Shown piece by piece: positions 45,905-53,294 of a stretch of 54,747 bases of DNA. Position 1 is the first letter of the stretch. Each line of letters starts with the position of its first letter. The stretch comes from an uncultured Clostridium sp. (GTDB lineage Bacteria > Bacillota > Clostridia > TANB77 > CAG-508), in the NCBI GenBank assembly GCA_947368535.1, contig CANBHY010000009.1:1-54747 (forward strand). The letters are read 5' to 3'. A model generated the notes under the pieces. The model was given only the letters and a program-made list of their open reading frames with translations. It did no database searches and was not told the DNA's origin. Made by a program: the position numbers and the translations under genes.

Positions 45905-46738
45905 TTATTCATAAATACCAATTCCACGCATATAATTGATATATCCACCATCAATATCATTCCAAATATCAATTTCAGTATCCAATAGTTTATAATCTAA
46001 TTTTTCTTTAGAAATACTTTCATAGCTATTAATAATTTCATTTTTAAAACCTACTGGTAGCCTACCTATAATACGAGCAATATCAAAATATTTATTACCA
46101 AAGCCTGCAAAACCAAAATCAATTACAGCGGCAATGTGATTATTCTCATCAATAATAATATTTCCTGGATTCAAGTCACCATGCACTAAACAAGTATTTT
46201 TCTTTTTAGAAAATTCATCATATTTCCAAAAAACTTTATCTTCACTATATAAGTGTTTTTCAACAAGTTCATCTAAAAAGTCAACTAAATTTAAACCAAT
46301 ATTATCTGTTTTAAAAATTTCCTTTTCATCATATTTTAGTGAATGCATCTGATACATAAAATCAGCGATTTCTTTAGAAACTTGCTTTATTTCATCCTCA
46401 GTCATATTATTCATTATATCTGTAAGAGGCTTCCCCTCTACTTTTTTGTGCATACTAAAAGGTCTATTATTATTTGTTAATTGTGTAAGTTGAACTGTAT
46501 TATAAGTAGTTTTTCCATGAATATATTTTGCAAACTCACAATCTTTAACAATAGTTCTAATCCAAAAATCATCTCTAGGAAATCTAAAAAAGTAATTTCC
46601 GCAATCTGTTTCAACTTCATAAACAATGTTTGTCCAACCTGTTGAAATAAAATTTATATTCTTAATCTCTTTCCCATTTAATGCATTTTTTATAATTCCA
46701 TTAAAATCTTCATCTAATGTGAAAAATTTTCCTACCAT
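45905..46738 (-). CDS. APH/choline-kinase family phosphotransferase
   Basis: A 277-residue small-molecule kinase of the aminoglycoside phosphotransferase fold. The N-lobe begins with a strand and glycine loop (INFISTGWTNIVYEV). The C-lobe has the Brenner motif LVHGDLNPGNIIID (catalytic Asp and metal Asn) and AVIDFGFAGFG with the second metal Asp. Members phosphorylate aminoglycosides, choline, fructosamine or homoserine; nothing here tells which, and resistance should not be assumed. It begins four bases after the guanylate-kinase-like gene, so the two are one transcript. Confidence 0.82.
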   Translation of the reverse strand: MVGKFFTLDEDFNGIIKNALNGKEIKNINFISTGWTNIVYEVETDCGNYFFRFPRDDFWIRTIVKDCEFAKYIHGKTTYNTVQLTQLTNNNRPFSMHKKVEGKPLTDIMNNMTEDEIKQVSKEIADFMYQMHSLKYDEKEIFKTDNIGLNLVDFLDELVEKHLYSEDKVFWKYDEFSKKKNTCLVHGDLNPGNIIIDENNHIAAVIDFGFAGFGNKYFDIARIIGRLPVGFKNEIINSYESISKEKLDYKLLDTEIDIWNDIDGGYINYMRGIGIYE

Positions 46739-46741
46739 ATA

Positions 46742-47311
46742 TTATTCACCTATTTTTACTAACTCTCTAACTATATCAAGCACTTGCTTATCAGATTCTT
46801 TATCATAGTTATTATATACTACATAATTAAACATATCTAGCAACTTTTTATCATTAGTTACTTTTTCATAATGTTCATTTAAATCTTGCATTCTTGCTTC
46901 TTCTAGCTTCGGATCCATATGTCTTTCAAGCAATTTTTCTCTTGCTATATTTACGTCTTTTGGTAATAAATATAAAGATTTCACATTAGGGCAAACTTTT
47001 TTTAAGTTTTCTAGTTCGCTATAGTGAAATTCGAATACAATGTTTCTATCTGAAAACATTTCTTTTTTGGGAAATGCGTATGTCATACCAGCTAAATTGA
47101 ATTTAAAAGCTATTTCTCCGTTTTCTACTAGTTGGTTTAGTTCGTCTGTTGTTACAAATATCTTGTCACTTCCATTTACTTCTCCGCTTCTTGGTTTGCG
47201 ATTTGTTATTATTTTTAGTTTTTCAAAGTTTAGCTCTTTTTCTATTTTGTCTTTGTAGTATGATTTCCCTACTCCTGTTACTCCAATTAATGCTAGTAAA
47301 ATATTTATCAC
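46742..47311 (-). CDS. Guanylate-kinase-like P-loop protein
   Basis: A 189-residue P-loop kinase-like protein with Walker A IGVTGVGKSYY at the start, a TNRKPRSGEVNGSDKIFV segment resembling the guanylate kinase GMP-binding loop (TTRxPRxGExxGxDYxF), and a LERHMDP lid region. The housekeeping gmk is usually longer and linked elsewhere, so this may be a paralogue with another substrate. The start is uncertain. The GTG at 47311 has no ribosome site ahead of it, whereas AGAGGTGAT lies across it and points to a non-standard ATT codon at 47302. It is paired with the phosphotransferase gene. Confidence 0.78.
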   Translation of the reverse strand: MINILLALIGVTGVGKSYYKDKIEKELNFEKLKIITNRKPRSGEVNGSDKIFVTTDELNQLVENGEIAFKFNLAGMTYAFPKKEMFSDRNIVFEFHYSELENLKKVCPNVKSLYLLPKDVNIAREKLLERHMDPKLEEARMQDLNEHYEKVTNDKKLLDMFNYVVYNNYDKESDKQVLDIVRELVKIGE

Positions 47312-47331
47312 CTCTGTTTCAGTATTTATAT

Positions 47332-47360
47332 ATTGTACTATGAAATGTGGGAAAGTACAA
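47332..47360 (-). promoter_or_regulatory. Promoter of the two-kinase transcript
   Basis: Minus strand: TTGTAC (47355-47360), 17-bp spacer, TACAAT (47332-47337), about 21 bases before the GTG. Its position favours a start codon at or downstream of 47311. Confidence 0.65.
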
Positions 47361-47446
47361 GGGGAAGTATTAATAAAATATTTTTTGTAATCTGTTCAAA
47401 ACAATATCAAATAAAAATTTTATTGATTTAGTTTAACTATAATATT

Positions 47447-47463
47447 ACCTTCGGGTTATGAGC
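47447..47463 (-). other. Initiator-tRNA anticodon-arm fragment; candidate attachment site
   Basis: On the minus strand GCTCATAACCCGAAGGT equals the 3' side of the anticodon arm and variable loop of tRNA-fMet (as in the E. coli gene), with the CAT anticodon. No other part of a tRNA can be folded here. Integrative elements often carry such a tRNA segment as their att core next to the integrase gene, and a possible integrase tail lies about 100 bases away. The 378-bp gap 47312-47689 otherwise holds only the promoter above and that remnant. Confidence 0.45.
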
Positions 47464-47560
47464 GACATTTGACGGCTTTTTGCCTCTTTGTGAAAATTAG
47501 AGTTTTTGTTGGTATTTAGGTATTTACAAGAGTTTTGGTTTATGGAACATTTGTGTCTTT

Positions 47561-47698
47561 CTAGAGCGTTTTTGGAGAGAATTTTACCCAATTTTTACCC
47601 AACTCGTCTAGTATGTTTGTTCTTGTAATTTCAAGTCTTGTAGGTACGTCTTTAAAAATAAAAAATTTTAATTTTGGAGGTAAATTTTTATGAATAAT
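47561..47698 (-). pseudogene. Possible C-terminal remnant of a tyrosine integrase
   Basis: A short open stretch without a start codon ends at a TAG at 47561-47563. Its last residues (RTNILDELGKNWVKFSPKTL) have the look of the C-terminal end of phage or ICE tyrosine integrases, which often finish in a similar LGK-W-K pattern. No catalytic residues are included. An upstream in-frame stop at 47699-47701 and the gene at 47690 show that the rest is gone. The link with the tRNA-fMet fragment downstream supports the idea, but the match is from memory. Confidence 0.35.
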
Positions 47699-47995
47699 TT
47701 AAGAGAGGTTAATGATGATATTTTAAAAGATTGGTTAGATTTTAGAGAAGATACTATTGCTAGTCTTATGTGTGCAGAAGATAAAAAGCATTTTATTTGC
47801 TTTGAGGAGATTTCTGAAAAGATTTTGAGGAATGTTCCTGAACAGAATAAAAAATATGTTGAGAAACAGTTAAAACTGCTTGATGATAATTTTTTTGATT
47901 ATATTTGTTATTGGAATGAGAAGTATTATAGGAATGGTTTTTGTGATGGAGTGCAGTTGATTGGTGGATGTTGTGACAATAATGTTTCATTTTAA
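47690..47995 (+). CDS. Small acidic protein, possibly DUF6809-like
   Basis: A 101-residue acidic, helical protein with GGAGG upstream of the ATG. The C-terminal YYRNGFCDGVQLIGGCC resembles the F-x-x-GFRLGVRL ending of small DUF6809-type proteins common in Clostridial mobile elements, but the match is weak and function unknown. Its TAA stop lies inside the palindrome 47991-48017. It is on the strand opposite to the rest of the accessory block. Confidence 0.65.
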   Translation: MNNLREVNDDILKDWLDFREDTIASLMCAEDKKHFICFEEISEKILRNVPEQNKKYVEKQLKLLDDNFFDYICYWNEKYYRNGFCDGVQLIGGCCDNNVSF

Positions 47996-48017
47996 AGTGC
48001 AAAATTTGCACTTTAAA
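47991..48017. repeat. TTTAAAGTGCAAA palindrome, copy 1
   Basis: Thirteen-base arms with a single central base form a perfect palindrome, including the stop codon of the 101-residue gene. Nearly the same palindrome recurs at 53231-53257. It may be a regulator-binding site or a boundary repeat. The following plus-strand sequence lacks a U-tract, so it is not a typical terminator. Confidence 0.7.
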
Positions 48018-48025
48018 GTACTAGA

Positions 48026-48048
48026 AAGGCGAGATTAATTCTCGCCTT
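48026..48048 (-). terminator. Terminator overlapping the end of the AAA+ gene
   Basis: A perfect 9-bp stem AAGGCGAGA with its complement, 5-nt loop, covering the last codons of the ATPase gene on the minus strand. The tract after it (TTTCTAGTACTTT) is only fairly T-rich. Confidence 0.65.
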
Positions 48049-49177
48049 CATTATTTAAAATCAACTTTTCTGTTAATTTTTTAAAAATTGCATTTTCCAT
48101 CTTGTTTTTTAGTATACGGATATTATCATATCTATCAGCATTATTTATAAACCAATCTTTTATATTGGTATTTTTTATAATATTAATTTCATCATCTTTT
48201 AAATTTTTTATAATTTCTGTATAATATTTTTCTATTATTATTTCTTTTTCCTTTTTGCTTAATTCTTGGTATTCAATACAATCTCTTATCCTAGAAAACA
48301 TTGCAGGTCCTAAATTTTCTTTAATTTCATTTTCGTTTTTAAAATTACTAGTGCATATAAAAATACAATTTTTTACATCAACTTGATAATTAGTATCTAC
48401 AAACATTCCTTCATCAAACATTTCATAAAATGCATTGTAAAAAATCGGATTAACTTTGTCAAATTCATCTATTAGCACTATATTTGTTTCTCTACTTTGT
48501 AAATCCTTTGCAAAACTACTTCTAGAGTGTTCTCCTCCAAAAACATAATTATATGCTTCTTGACTTTGCATCATTGAAAATTGAATTCTTAGTAATTCTC
48601 CTCCTAATGTTTCACTAATTGTTTTTGCTGTTTCTGTTTTTCCTACTCCTGATGGTCCATATAATAGTAATACTATAGGTTTATCTTTTCTTTTTGCTGA
48701 TATTTTATACAAAGAAGATATTATTTCTTTCTTACAATGTCTTTGACCTATGATAAAGTTTTCCATATTATCATATATTCTTTTTAGTTTTTTTCTATCT
48801 ATCTTTTTGTATTTGGAAAATTTATATTCTATAATATTTGCATACTCTGATTTTAATGATTCTATAACTCGTTTAGGTGGATTATGTACAAATAAATTTT
48901 CAACATTACTATTTAATGTTATTATATTAACAAAATTACTAATTGCATGCTCTAATACACTAGCATAGTCATCTGCTTTAACTATACAATTTTTTATATT
49001 TCTTCTTCTTGCAATCCAATTATCACCACTTGCAGAATCGTTTTGCCTTATTTGCTTATTATAATATTGTATCAATTCCATAAATGACACTCTTTCAGTA
49101 TCTTTATCAATTTCAGTATTTATCAATTTCTCAAAATCCTTTTTTGAACCTCTAAATATTACAATTCTATTAATCAT
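48035..49177 (-). CDS. Clp-type AAA+ ATPase of the accessory island
   Basis: Start at the ATG at 49177, nine bases after AGGAG and overlapping the previous gene by eight bases. The 380 residues have a novel N-terminal region (1-140) and one AAA+ module resembling the ClpA/ClpB/ClpX second-domain type: NFIIGQRHCKKEI, Walker A GPSGVGKT (174-181), Walker B NIVLIDEFDK (232-241) and sensor-1 CTSNF. No Clp N-domain, second AAA domain or ClpP-docking loop is evident. Coupled translation with the DUF6414-like gene suggests one functional unit. Phage defence is a reasonable guess from the neighbourhood but is not shown. Confidence 0.82.
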   Translation of the reverse strand: MINRIVIFRGSKKDFEKLINTEIDKDTERVSFMELIQYYNKQIRQNDSASGDNWIARRRNIKNCIVKADDYASVLEHAISNFVNIITLNSNVENLFVHNPPKRVIESLKSEYANIIEYKFSKYKKIDRKKLKRIYDNMENFIIGQRHCKKEIISSLYKISAKRKDKPIVLLLYGPSGVGKTETAKTISETLGGELLRIQFSMMQSQEAYNYVFGGEHSRSSFAKDLQSRETNIVLIDEFDKVNPIFYNAFYEMFDEGMFVDTNYQVDVKNCIFICTSNFKNENEIKENLGPAMFSRIRDCIEYQELSKKEKEIIIEKYYTEIIKNLKDDEINIIKNTNIKDWFINNADRYDNIRILKNKMENAIFKKLTEKLILNNEGEN

Positions 49178-49988
49178 CTTTTTCAACTCCTGCTAATAAT
49201 ACATCATATACATTTAATTCTTTTTTCTTGTCATCTTGTTCTAAAGTTTTTTTATCTTCTTCAATATATGATGGATTATCTTTTCCTATTGTTATTCTCT
49301 CATCTAAATTTAACTCATTATTTATATTTAGCTTTTCTAATGTTGTTGTACCAACCTTTATAGCATATATACTTAAATTCATTTTTAATAAATCTGATAT
49401 TTTATAATTATTTTTAAAAGCATTTATATTAAATCTTAGTATAACTTTGTTATTATCTTTTTCTCCTACGAATTCGAAATATCCTTTACCGGATTTAACA
49501 GCATTATCAATTTTATCTATAAAAAGATCAAATTCTCCAGCTTTAATTCCATTCCCTTTTCCTAACATTGTCATATAAGGTGATATCATAACAATATAAG
49601 ATAAAGAATCTTTTTCTACAAATATTTTATAATTTTTAAAATTTTCTATGCTTGAATCTTCTTTTTCTAATATATTAATAAAATCTGTTAATATTGTATT
49701 TTTTAAAATATTCTTAGCCATTTTATTTGTATTTAAGGATGCTCCTAATTCCAAATTTGCTTCTATTTTACTCTCAAGTCCTAGAATTGCTTTGAAGACT
49801 CCTGAAATTCCAGCAGACCCAGAAGCTTTTGTTTTAGCTTCTAGTATTCCTTCTGTTTCATTAAGCAATTCTGTCGTTTTTTCCATTTCTCCACCTTCGA
49901 CTATTTGTACATAGTCTGTTATTGATTCTTCATCAAAGTAAATTATTTTTTGTATTGATATTTTATTTCTTTGCTTTTTATTTGCCAT
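49170..49988 (-). CDS. DUF6414-like protein
   Basis: A 272-residue soluble protein. The N-terminal KIIYFDEESITDYVQIVEGGE segment (residues 14-34) resembles DUF6414 proteins, which open with a YFDE/YLDE motif. A Gly/Ala-rich stretch (SGSAGISGVFKAILGLE) and a beta-rich middle follow, then a charged Lys/Asp/Glu tail whose last codons overlap the next gene. Function unknown. The ATG has AGGAG eleven bases upstream. The eight-base overlap with the AAA+ ATPase gene is the strongest clue to its partner. The family name is from memory and should be treated as tentative. Confidence 0.65.
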   Translation of the reverse strand: MANKKQRNKISIQKIIYFDEESITDYVQIVEGGEMEKTTELLNETEGILEAKTKASGSAGISGVFKAILGLESKIEANLELGASLNTNKMAKNILKNTILTDFINILEKEDSSIENFKNYKIFVEKDSLSYIVMISPYMTMLGKGNGIKAGEFDLFIDKIDNAVKSGKGYFEFVGEKDNNKVILRFNINAFKNNYKISDLLKMNLSIYAIKVGTTTLEKLNINNELNLDERITIGKDNPSYIEEDKKTLEQDDKKKELNVYDVLLAGVEKDD

Positions 49989-50022
49989 TTTATTTTAATC
50001 TCCTATAATTATTTAAATATAT

Positions 50023-50379
50023 CTATATTTTTGCTATATATCCTTTTCTAATTTTATTCAACAATACAAATATCGCTATAACTAATACGATATATATAAT
50101 GCTTATTACGAAAATATTATTAAACCATTTGTTTAATATCATTAAAATTCCTACATTTAATATAAAGAAGAACATGTATCCCATACTTCCTAAGACAGGG
50201 CAGCTTCCTCTATTATATAAAACTCCACACATTGCAAATGATATTATATGTAATATTGTTCCTCCAATTAAATAAGTAAATAATATAACTATACATTCAT
50301 TATCAGATATAAATTCAAATGGATTTGGTATCATTTCTTCTCTTATGAATCCATTCAAGGCACTTACAATTTGGTACAT
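50023..50379 (-). CDS. Small polytopic membrane protein
   Basis: A 118-residue membrane protein with three clear hydrophobic segments (about 30-54, 66-84 and 90-108) and short basic ends (NKIRKGYIAKI). No family recognised. AAGGAAGGAGG precedes the ATG. It follows the terminator of the toxin-antitoxin module and lies 34 bases before the DUF6414-like gene. It may therefore begin a three-gene operon: membrane protein, DUF6414-like protein and AAA+ ATPase. Confidence 0.7.
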   Translation of the reverse strand: MYQIVSALNGFIREEMIPNPFEFISDNECIVILFTYLIGGTILHIISFAMCGVLYNRGSCPVLGSMGYMFFFILNVGILMILNKWFNNIFVISIIYIVLVIAIFVLLNKIRKGYIAKI

Positions 50380-50404
50380 CTTGTCCTCCTTCCTTATAAA
50401 AAGA

Positions 50405-50436
50405 CAAAATACTCTAGTAAAAACTAAAATATTTTG
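50405..50436 (-). terminator. Terminator of the toxin-antitoxin module
   Basis: Minus strand: a 14-bp stem with two G-U pairs (CAAAATATTTTAGT with its partner, loop four bases) followed by TCTTTTT. It lies nine bases after the antitoxin stop. Confidence 0.8.
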
Positions 50437-50444
50437 CTTTATAT

Positions 50445-51461
50445 CTATTTATTCATTTTTAAATTCATAGCATAATCAAAAGATATTTGTTCAAATCTTT
50501 TAGTTTTTTTCCATCCATCCTCTCTATGTGACATTTCTGATATATCTGTCACAGTTTTATTCTTTAGTATTTTTATTATTGTATCAATTATTTCTTTTTC
50601 ATTATCATTTATTTTGTCTAAACTATAATTTCCATTACTTATAATTTTTGTTGTATTACCATTCTCAGTTTCAATATCTTCTCTTATATATTTAGCATTC
50701 AGTAATGATATTTCATCATATTTTTTATAAATAATTGTTGGACCAAATTTTTGATTTTGATATGTTAATCCTGTAATCGCTACACTTCTTTGATTAAAAG
50801 ATAACATATCTATATACCACAGATATTTATTTAAGCTTGTAATAGTTAAGTTCTTTACTTTGCTAGCAATATAAGAAATAATATTTTCTATCTTCTCTAT
50901 ATCTAAAGCTTTATATCCATTATAAATGTCAGGTCTTCGATCTAATACAGATTTTAAATATCTTCTTATATTATTTTGAACTTCTTCTTCACTAATATTA
51001 ATATTTAAGTTTCCAGACACTATCTTTTCGTAAGTCTTATCATTAATGTTACCATTCTTATATGCTTCTTTTACTTTTTCTACAAATTTATCATCATTAT
51101 CTATTAATAGCTTTATATAATCACTTTGAGATTTTGTTGGTATTCCCCCTCTTTCATATCTATTAATAGTCATTTTTCCGAATCCAAGAATAGCAGTTAG
51201 TTCTCTTTGTGATATATCATACTTTTCTCTTAAATCTATAATATCTTGTGGTTTAATTATATTTGCTTTTTCTCTATATAGTTCATATATTCTTTCATTA
51301 TTCTTCTCTTCAATTTCATCTACATATAAATCTTGATGGCATTCTTTACATACAGCTACATTTTCATAGGTATTTATTTCTATTCCTCTAAATTCCTTTA
51401 AATCTTTTTTTTCAACTTTATACTCTACTTCTTTTTTACAATATGGACAATATACTCTCAT
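50445..51461 (-). CDS. MqsA-type antitoxin with Zn ribbon, HTH and Panacea (DUF4065) domain
   Basis: Three parts in 338 residues: an N-terminal zinc ribbon (C5, C8, C38, C41), an XRE-type helix-turn-helix (about 68-115, ISQRELTAILGFGKMTINRYERGG, close to MqsA/YgiT), and a C-terminal Panacea/DUF4065 domain (about 185-330, IISYIASKVKNLTITSLNKYLWYIDML onward). Panacea is known as a general antitoxin domain (PanA). The preceding gene encodes a MqsR-like protein and ends two bases before this ATG, which lies after GAGGTGAG. I therefore read it as the antitoxin and autoregulator of that toxin. A candidate operator lies at 51845-51862. Confidence 0.85.
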   Translation of the reverse strand: MRVYCPYCKKEVEYKVEKKDLKEFRGIEINTYENVAVCKECHQDLYVDEIEEKNNERIYELYREKANIIKPQDIIDLREKYDISQRELTAILGFGKMTINRYERGGIPTKSQSDYIKLLIDNDDKFVEKVKEAYKNGNINDKTYEKIVSGNLNINISEEEVQNNIRRYLKSVLDRRPDIYNGYKALDIEKIENIISYIASKVKNLTITSLNKYLWYIDMLSFNQRSVAITGLTYQNQKFGPTIIYKKYDEISLLNAKYIREDIETENGNTTKIISNGNYSLDKINDNEKEIIDTIIKILKNKTVTDISEMSHREDGWKKTKRFEQISFDYAMNLKMNK

Positions 51462-51462
51462 T

Positions 51463-51819
51463 TTAACTCACCTCATCATATTTACCAAATTCATGTACTG
51501 ACAAACAAACTGACTTTTCTGTACTCTCTACTCTAATCTTAATATACAGCTTAGTTCCTTCAAATAAAGGACTAAATTTAAATATCCACCCTTCATATTG
51601 TGGATCTCTGTCTTTTTCTGGACCTGCAAAGCAATCATCTACTGAGAGTTCCCTAATGATATCTTTGACATCATCATTATTTAGGCTATACTCTCTCATA
51701 AACTCTACATTTTTCTTCGTTCTGACAATAACAAATTTATCTCCATTATTATCATTATCTACAATTTTTTTAATTTTCAGTAAATTCTGACTTTGGATTT
51801 GACCTCCTATTGTGTTCAT
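51463..51819 (-). CDS. MqsR-like toxin (RelE-fold mRNA interferase)
   Basis: A 118-residue protein whose second half follows the MqsR pattern. YSLNNDDVKDIIRELSVDDCF is followed by a DRDPQYEGWIFKF segment and GTKLYIKIRVESTEKSVCLSVHEF, paralleling the DxY-x-W-QDVY and LYIKF motifs of MqsR. Characterised MqsR cleaves mRNA at GCU. The N-terminus carries extra Asn/Asp-rich residues. AGGAG precedes the ATG. The toxin-first order with a MqsA-type partner fits mqsRA operons. Cleavage specificity here is unknown. Confidence 0.75.
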   Translation of the reverse strand: MNTIGGQIQSQNLLKIKKIVDNDNNGDKFVIVRTKKNVEFMREYSLNNDDVKDIIRELSVDDCFAGPEKDRDPQYEGWIFKFSPLFEGTKLYIKIRVESTEKSVCLSVHEFGKYDEVS

Positions 51820-51844
51820 TATATGCCATCTCCTTATATTTATG

Positions 51845-51862
51845 TGCCACTTTTTGATGGCA
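51845..51862. promoter_or_regulatory. Inverted-repeat operator candidate of the toxin-antitoxin module
   Basis: TGCCA and TGGCA separated by eight bases lie between the -10 element and the toxin ribosome site, where the antitoxin helix-turn-helix could repress its own operon. Confidence 0.5.
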
Positions 51863-51867
51863 ATTTA

Positions 51868-51896
51868 ATTTTACCATGGCTATGAACAAAAGTCAA
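51868..51896 (-). promoter_or_regulatory. Promoter of the toxin-antitoxin module
   Basis: Minus strand: TTGACT (51891-51896), 17-bp spacer, TAAAAT (51868-51873), starting just beyond the ATPase stop codon. With the terminator at 50405 it makes the module self-contained. Confidence 0.8.
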
Positions 51897-51903
51897 CACT
51901 TTA

Positions 51904-53112
51904 TTAAAATTTTACAAAATTCTCTAATACTGGAATAGCACCATATCTTCCAGATAAATAATCTTTATTGTAAGTTGCATCATTTCTAACTTTTACATCG
52001 TTAATCTTATAATCAGCCAAAGAATATATTGTAGAAATTCCTTCTTTATCTTTTTCTGCAAACCAAATTTCATCTCTTCTAAATGTTTCTTTATTCAAAT
52101 TCACAGTGTCATGTGTTGAATATATTAACTGTCCATTTCCTTTATTTGTATCACTATTATGGAATAGGTTGATAATATATCTTGTTAATAATGGATGTAA
52201 TTTAGTATCCAGTTCATCAACGAATAATATCATTCCGTTTTTTAGTGCATCCATAAAAAAGTCAAATAAGTAAAACATTTTTCTAGTTCCATTAGATTCC
52301 AAGTAAAATGGCAATGCCTTTTCTTCTCCATTTTCTCCTTTATGAGTAACCTTAATGTCCACAATTCCATTATTGTTTTTTACTGCTTCTACAGAATCTG
52401 GTATAGTATTTATATCTTCTATTCCAGCATCAAATGTTTTTATAAATTTTAATAATTCCTTTTTATAATTTTTATCAGTTAATATTTTAAATGAAACTCT
52501 TTTATCGATGATTCCCTCAAAATCAGGATTTCCTAAATCTAAATAATTGCTATTCATAAACCAATAATAAACATTTGCAAAATCTTCGTTGTCTTTATCT
52601 ATTTTACTATATATATTCAAAAATAATGTCTTTTCATCTATATTTGATAAACCAGCTATTTTATTTGTTTTCATTGTTACATTATTATTTTCTCTTTCAA
52701 ATATAGAATAAAATTTATTAACTCTTTTTTCATATAGCCATTCTGAAATTATATTATCTTTTAGTAATTCAAAACCATATTTATATATTTTATTATTTTT
52801 TGCTAGTATTTCCACTTCTAAAGCAATTGGTTCTTCATTTATCATAAAACTATATATATTTTCTTCATCTATTGGAGAATTCTTTTTAGAATCATCGCTT
52901 ACTAATATTCTATTTTTCATATAATCAAAAGCTTGTAGTACATTAGTTTTTCCACTAGCATTAGCACCATAAATTGCAGCTACTTTTAAATATTCACCAT
53001 TATCTATTTTAGCAACATTATACTCGTGTTCTTTTAATGATGTTGCTTCCATATCTAAGCAATTTTCATTTTTAAATGATTTGAAATTTTTAAAACTAAA
53101 TCTTATTAACAT
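51904..53112 (-). CDS. RloA-like AAA15 ATPase (ABC/SMC-type head)
   Basis: A 402-residue ATPase of the AAA_15 (COG1106) type: N-terminal RFSFKNFKSFKNE, Walker A GANASGKT (49-56), a long middle region, then MILFVDELDTKLHPLLT (Walker B) and LIYSTHDT (switch His), ending YLSGRYGAIPVLENF as RloA/AbiL-class ATPases do. In RloAB and AbiL systems this subunit acts with a nuclease-like RloB encoded just downstream in phage defence. Here the downstream gene is the MqsR-like toxin and no RloB is seen, so it is either solitary or partnered elsewhere. AAAGGAGG precedes the ATG. Confidence 0.85.
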   Translation of the reverse strand: MLIRFSFKNFKSFKNENCLDMEATSLKEHEYNVAKIDNGEYLKVAAIYGANASGKTNVLQAFDYMKNRILVSDDSKKNSPIDEENIYSFMINEEPIALEVEILAKNNKIYKYGFELLKDNIISEWLYEKRVNKFYSIFERENNNVTMKTNKIAGLSNIDEKTLFLNIYSKIDKDNEDFANVYYWFMNSNYLDLGNPDFEGIIDKRVSFKILTDKNYKKELLKFIKTFDAGIEDINTIPDSVEAVKNNNGIVDIKVTHKGENGEEKALPFYLESNGTRKMFYLFDFFMDALKNGMILFVDELDTKLHPLLTRYIINLFHNSDTNKGNGQLIYSTHDTVNLNKETFRRDEIWFAEKDKEGISTIYSLADYKINDVKVRNDATYNKDYLSGRYGAIPVLENFVKF

Positions 53113-53137
53113 GTAAAAATCCTCCTTTACTTTATAT

Positions 53138-53166
53138 ATTATATGCCAAAATTAAAAAAATATCAA
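53138..53166 (-). promoter_or_regulatory. Promoter of the RloA-like gene
   Basis: Minus strand: TTGATA (53161-53166), 17-bp spacer, TATAAT (53138-53143), 26 bases before the ATG. The -35 lies in the 3' arm of the preceding terminator. Confidence 0.75.
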
Positions 53167-53203
53167 TATTTTTGAGATATTTTCTCAAATTTTATTGATA
53201 TTT
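53158..53203 (-). terminator. Terminator after the zinc-ribbon gene
   Basis: An 11-bp outer stem (53193-53203 with 53158-53168) and an inner GAGA stem, followed on the minus strand by TTTT and more T. Overlaps the -35 of the RloA-like gene. Confidence 0.75.
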
Positions 53204-53230
53204 CTAAATTTTATTATACTTACATGTTGT

Positions 53231-53278
53231 TTTAAAGTGCAATTTTTGCACTTTAAAAATGTTAAAATTGCACTTTAA
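53231..53278. repeat. TTTAAAGTGCAA palindrome, copy 2, plus a half site
   Basis: Twelve-base arms TTTAAAGTGCAA and complement (53231-53242 and 53246-53257) around TTT, then a further half site TTGCACTTTAA at 53268-53278. It closely matches the palindrome at 47991-48017. It lies in the spacer between the zinc-ribbon gene and the RloA-like gene. Confidence 0.7.
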
Positions 53279-53294
53279 GTTTACAATTAACCCT

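Noticed and set aside
47447..47463. A complete tRNA-Met gene at the anticodon-arm match
   Set aside because: No acceptor, D or T arm can be formed on either side; only the fragment is present.
47793..48011. Minus-strand 72-codon frame opposite the 101-residue gene
   Set aside because: His/Lys/Gln-rich antisense shadow without a ribosome site; the plus-strand gene has GGAGG and a normal composition.
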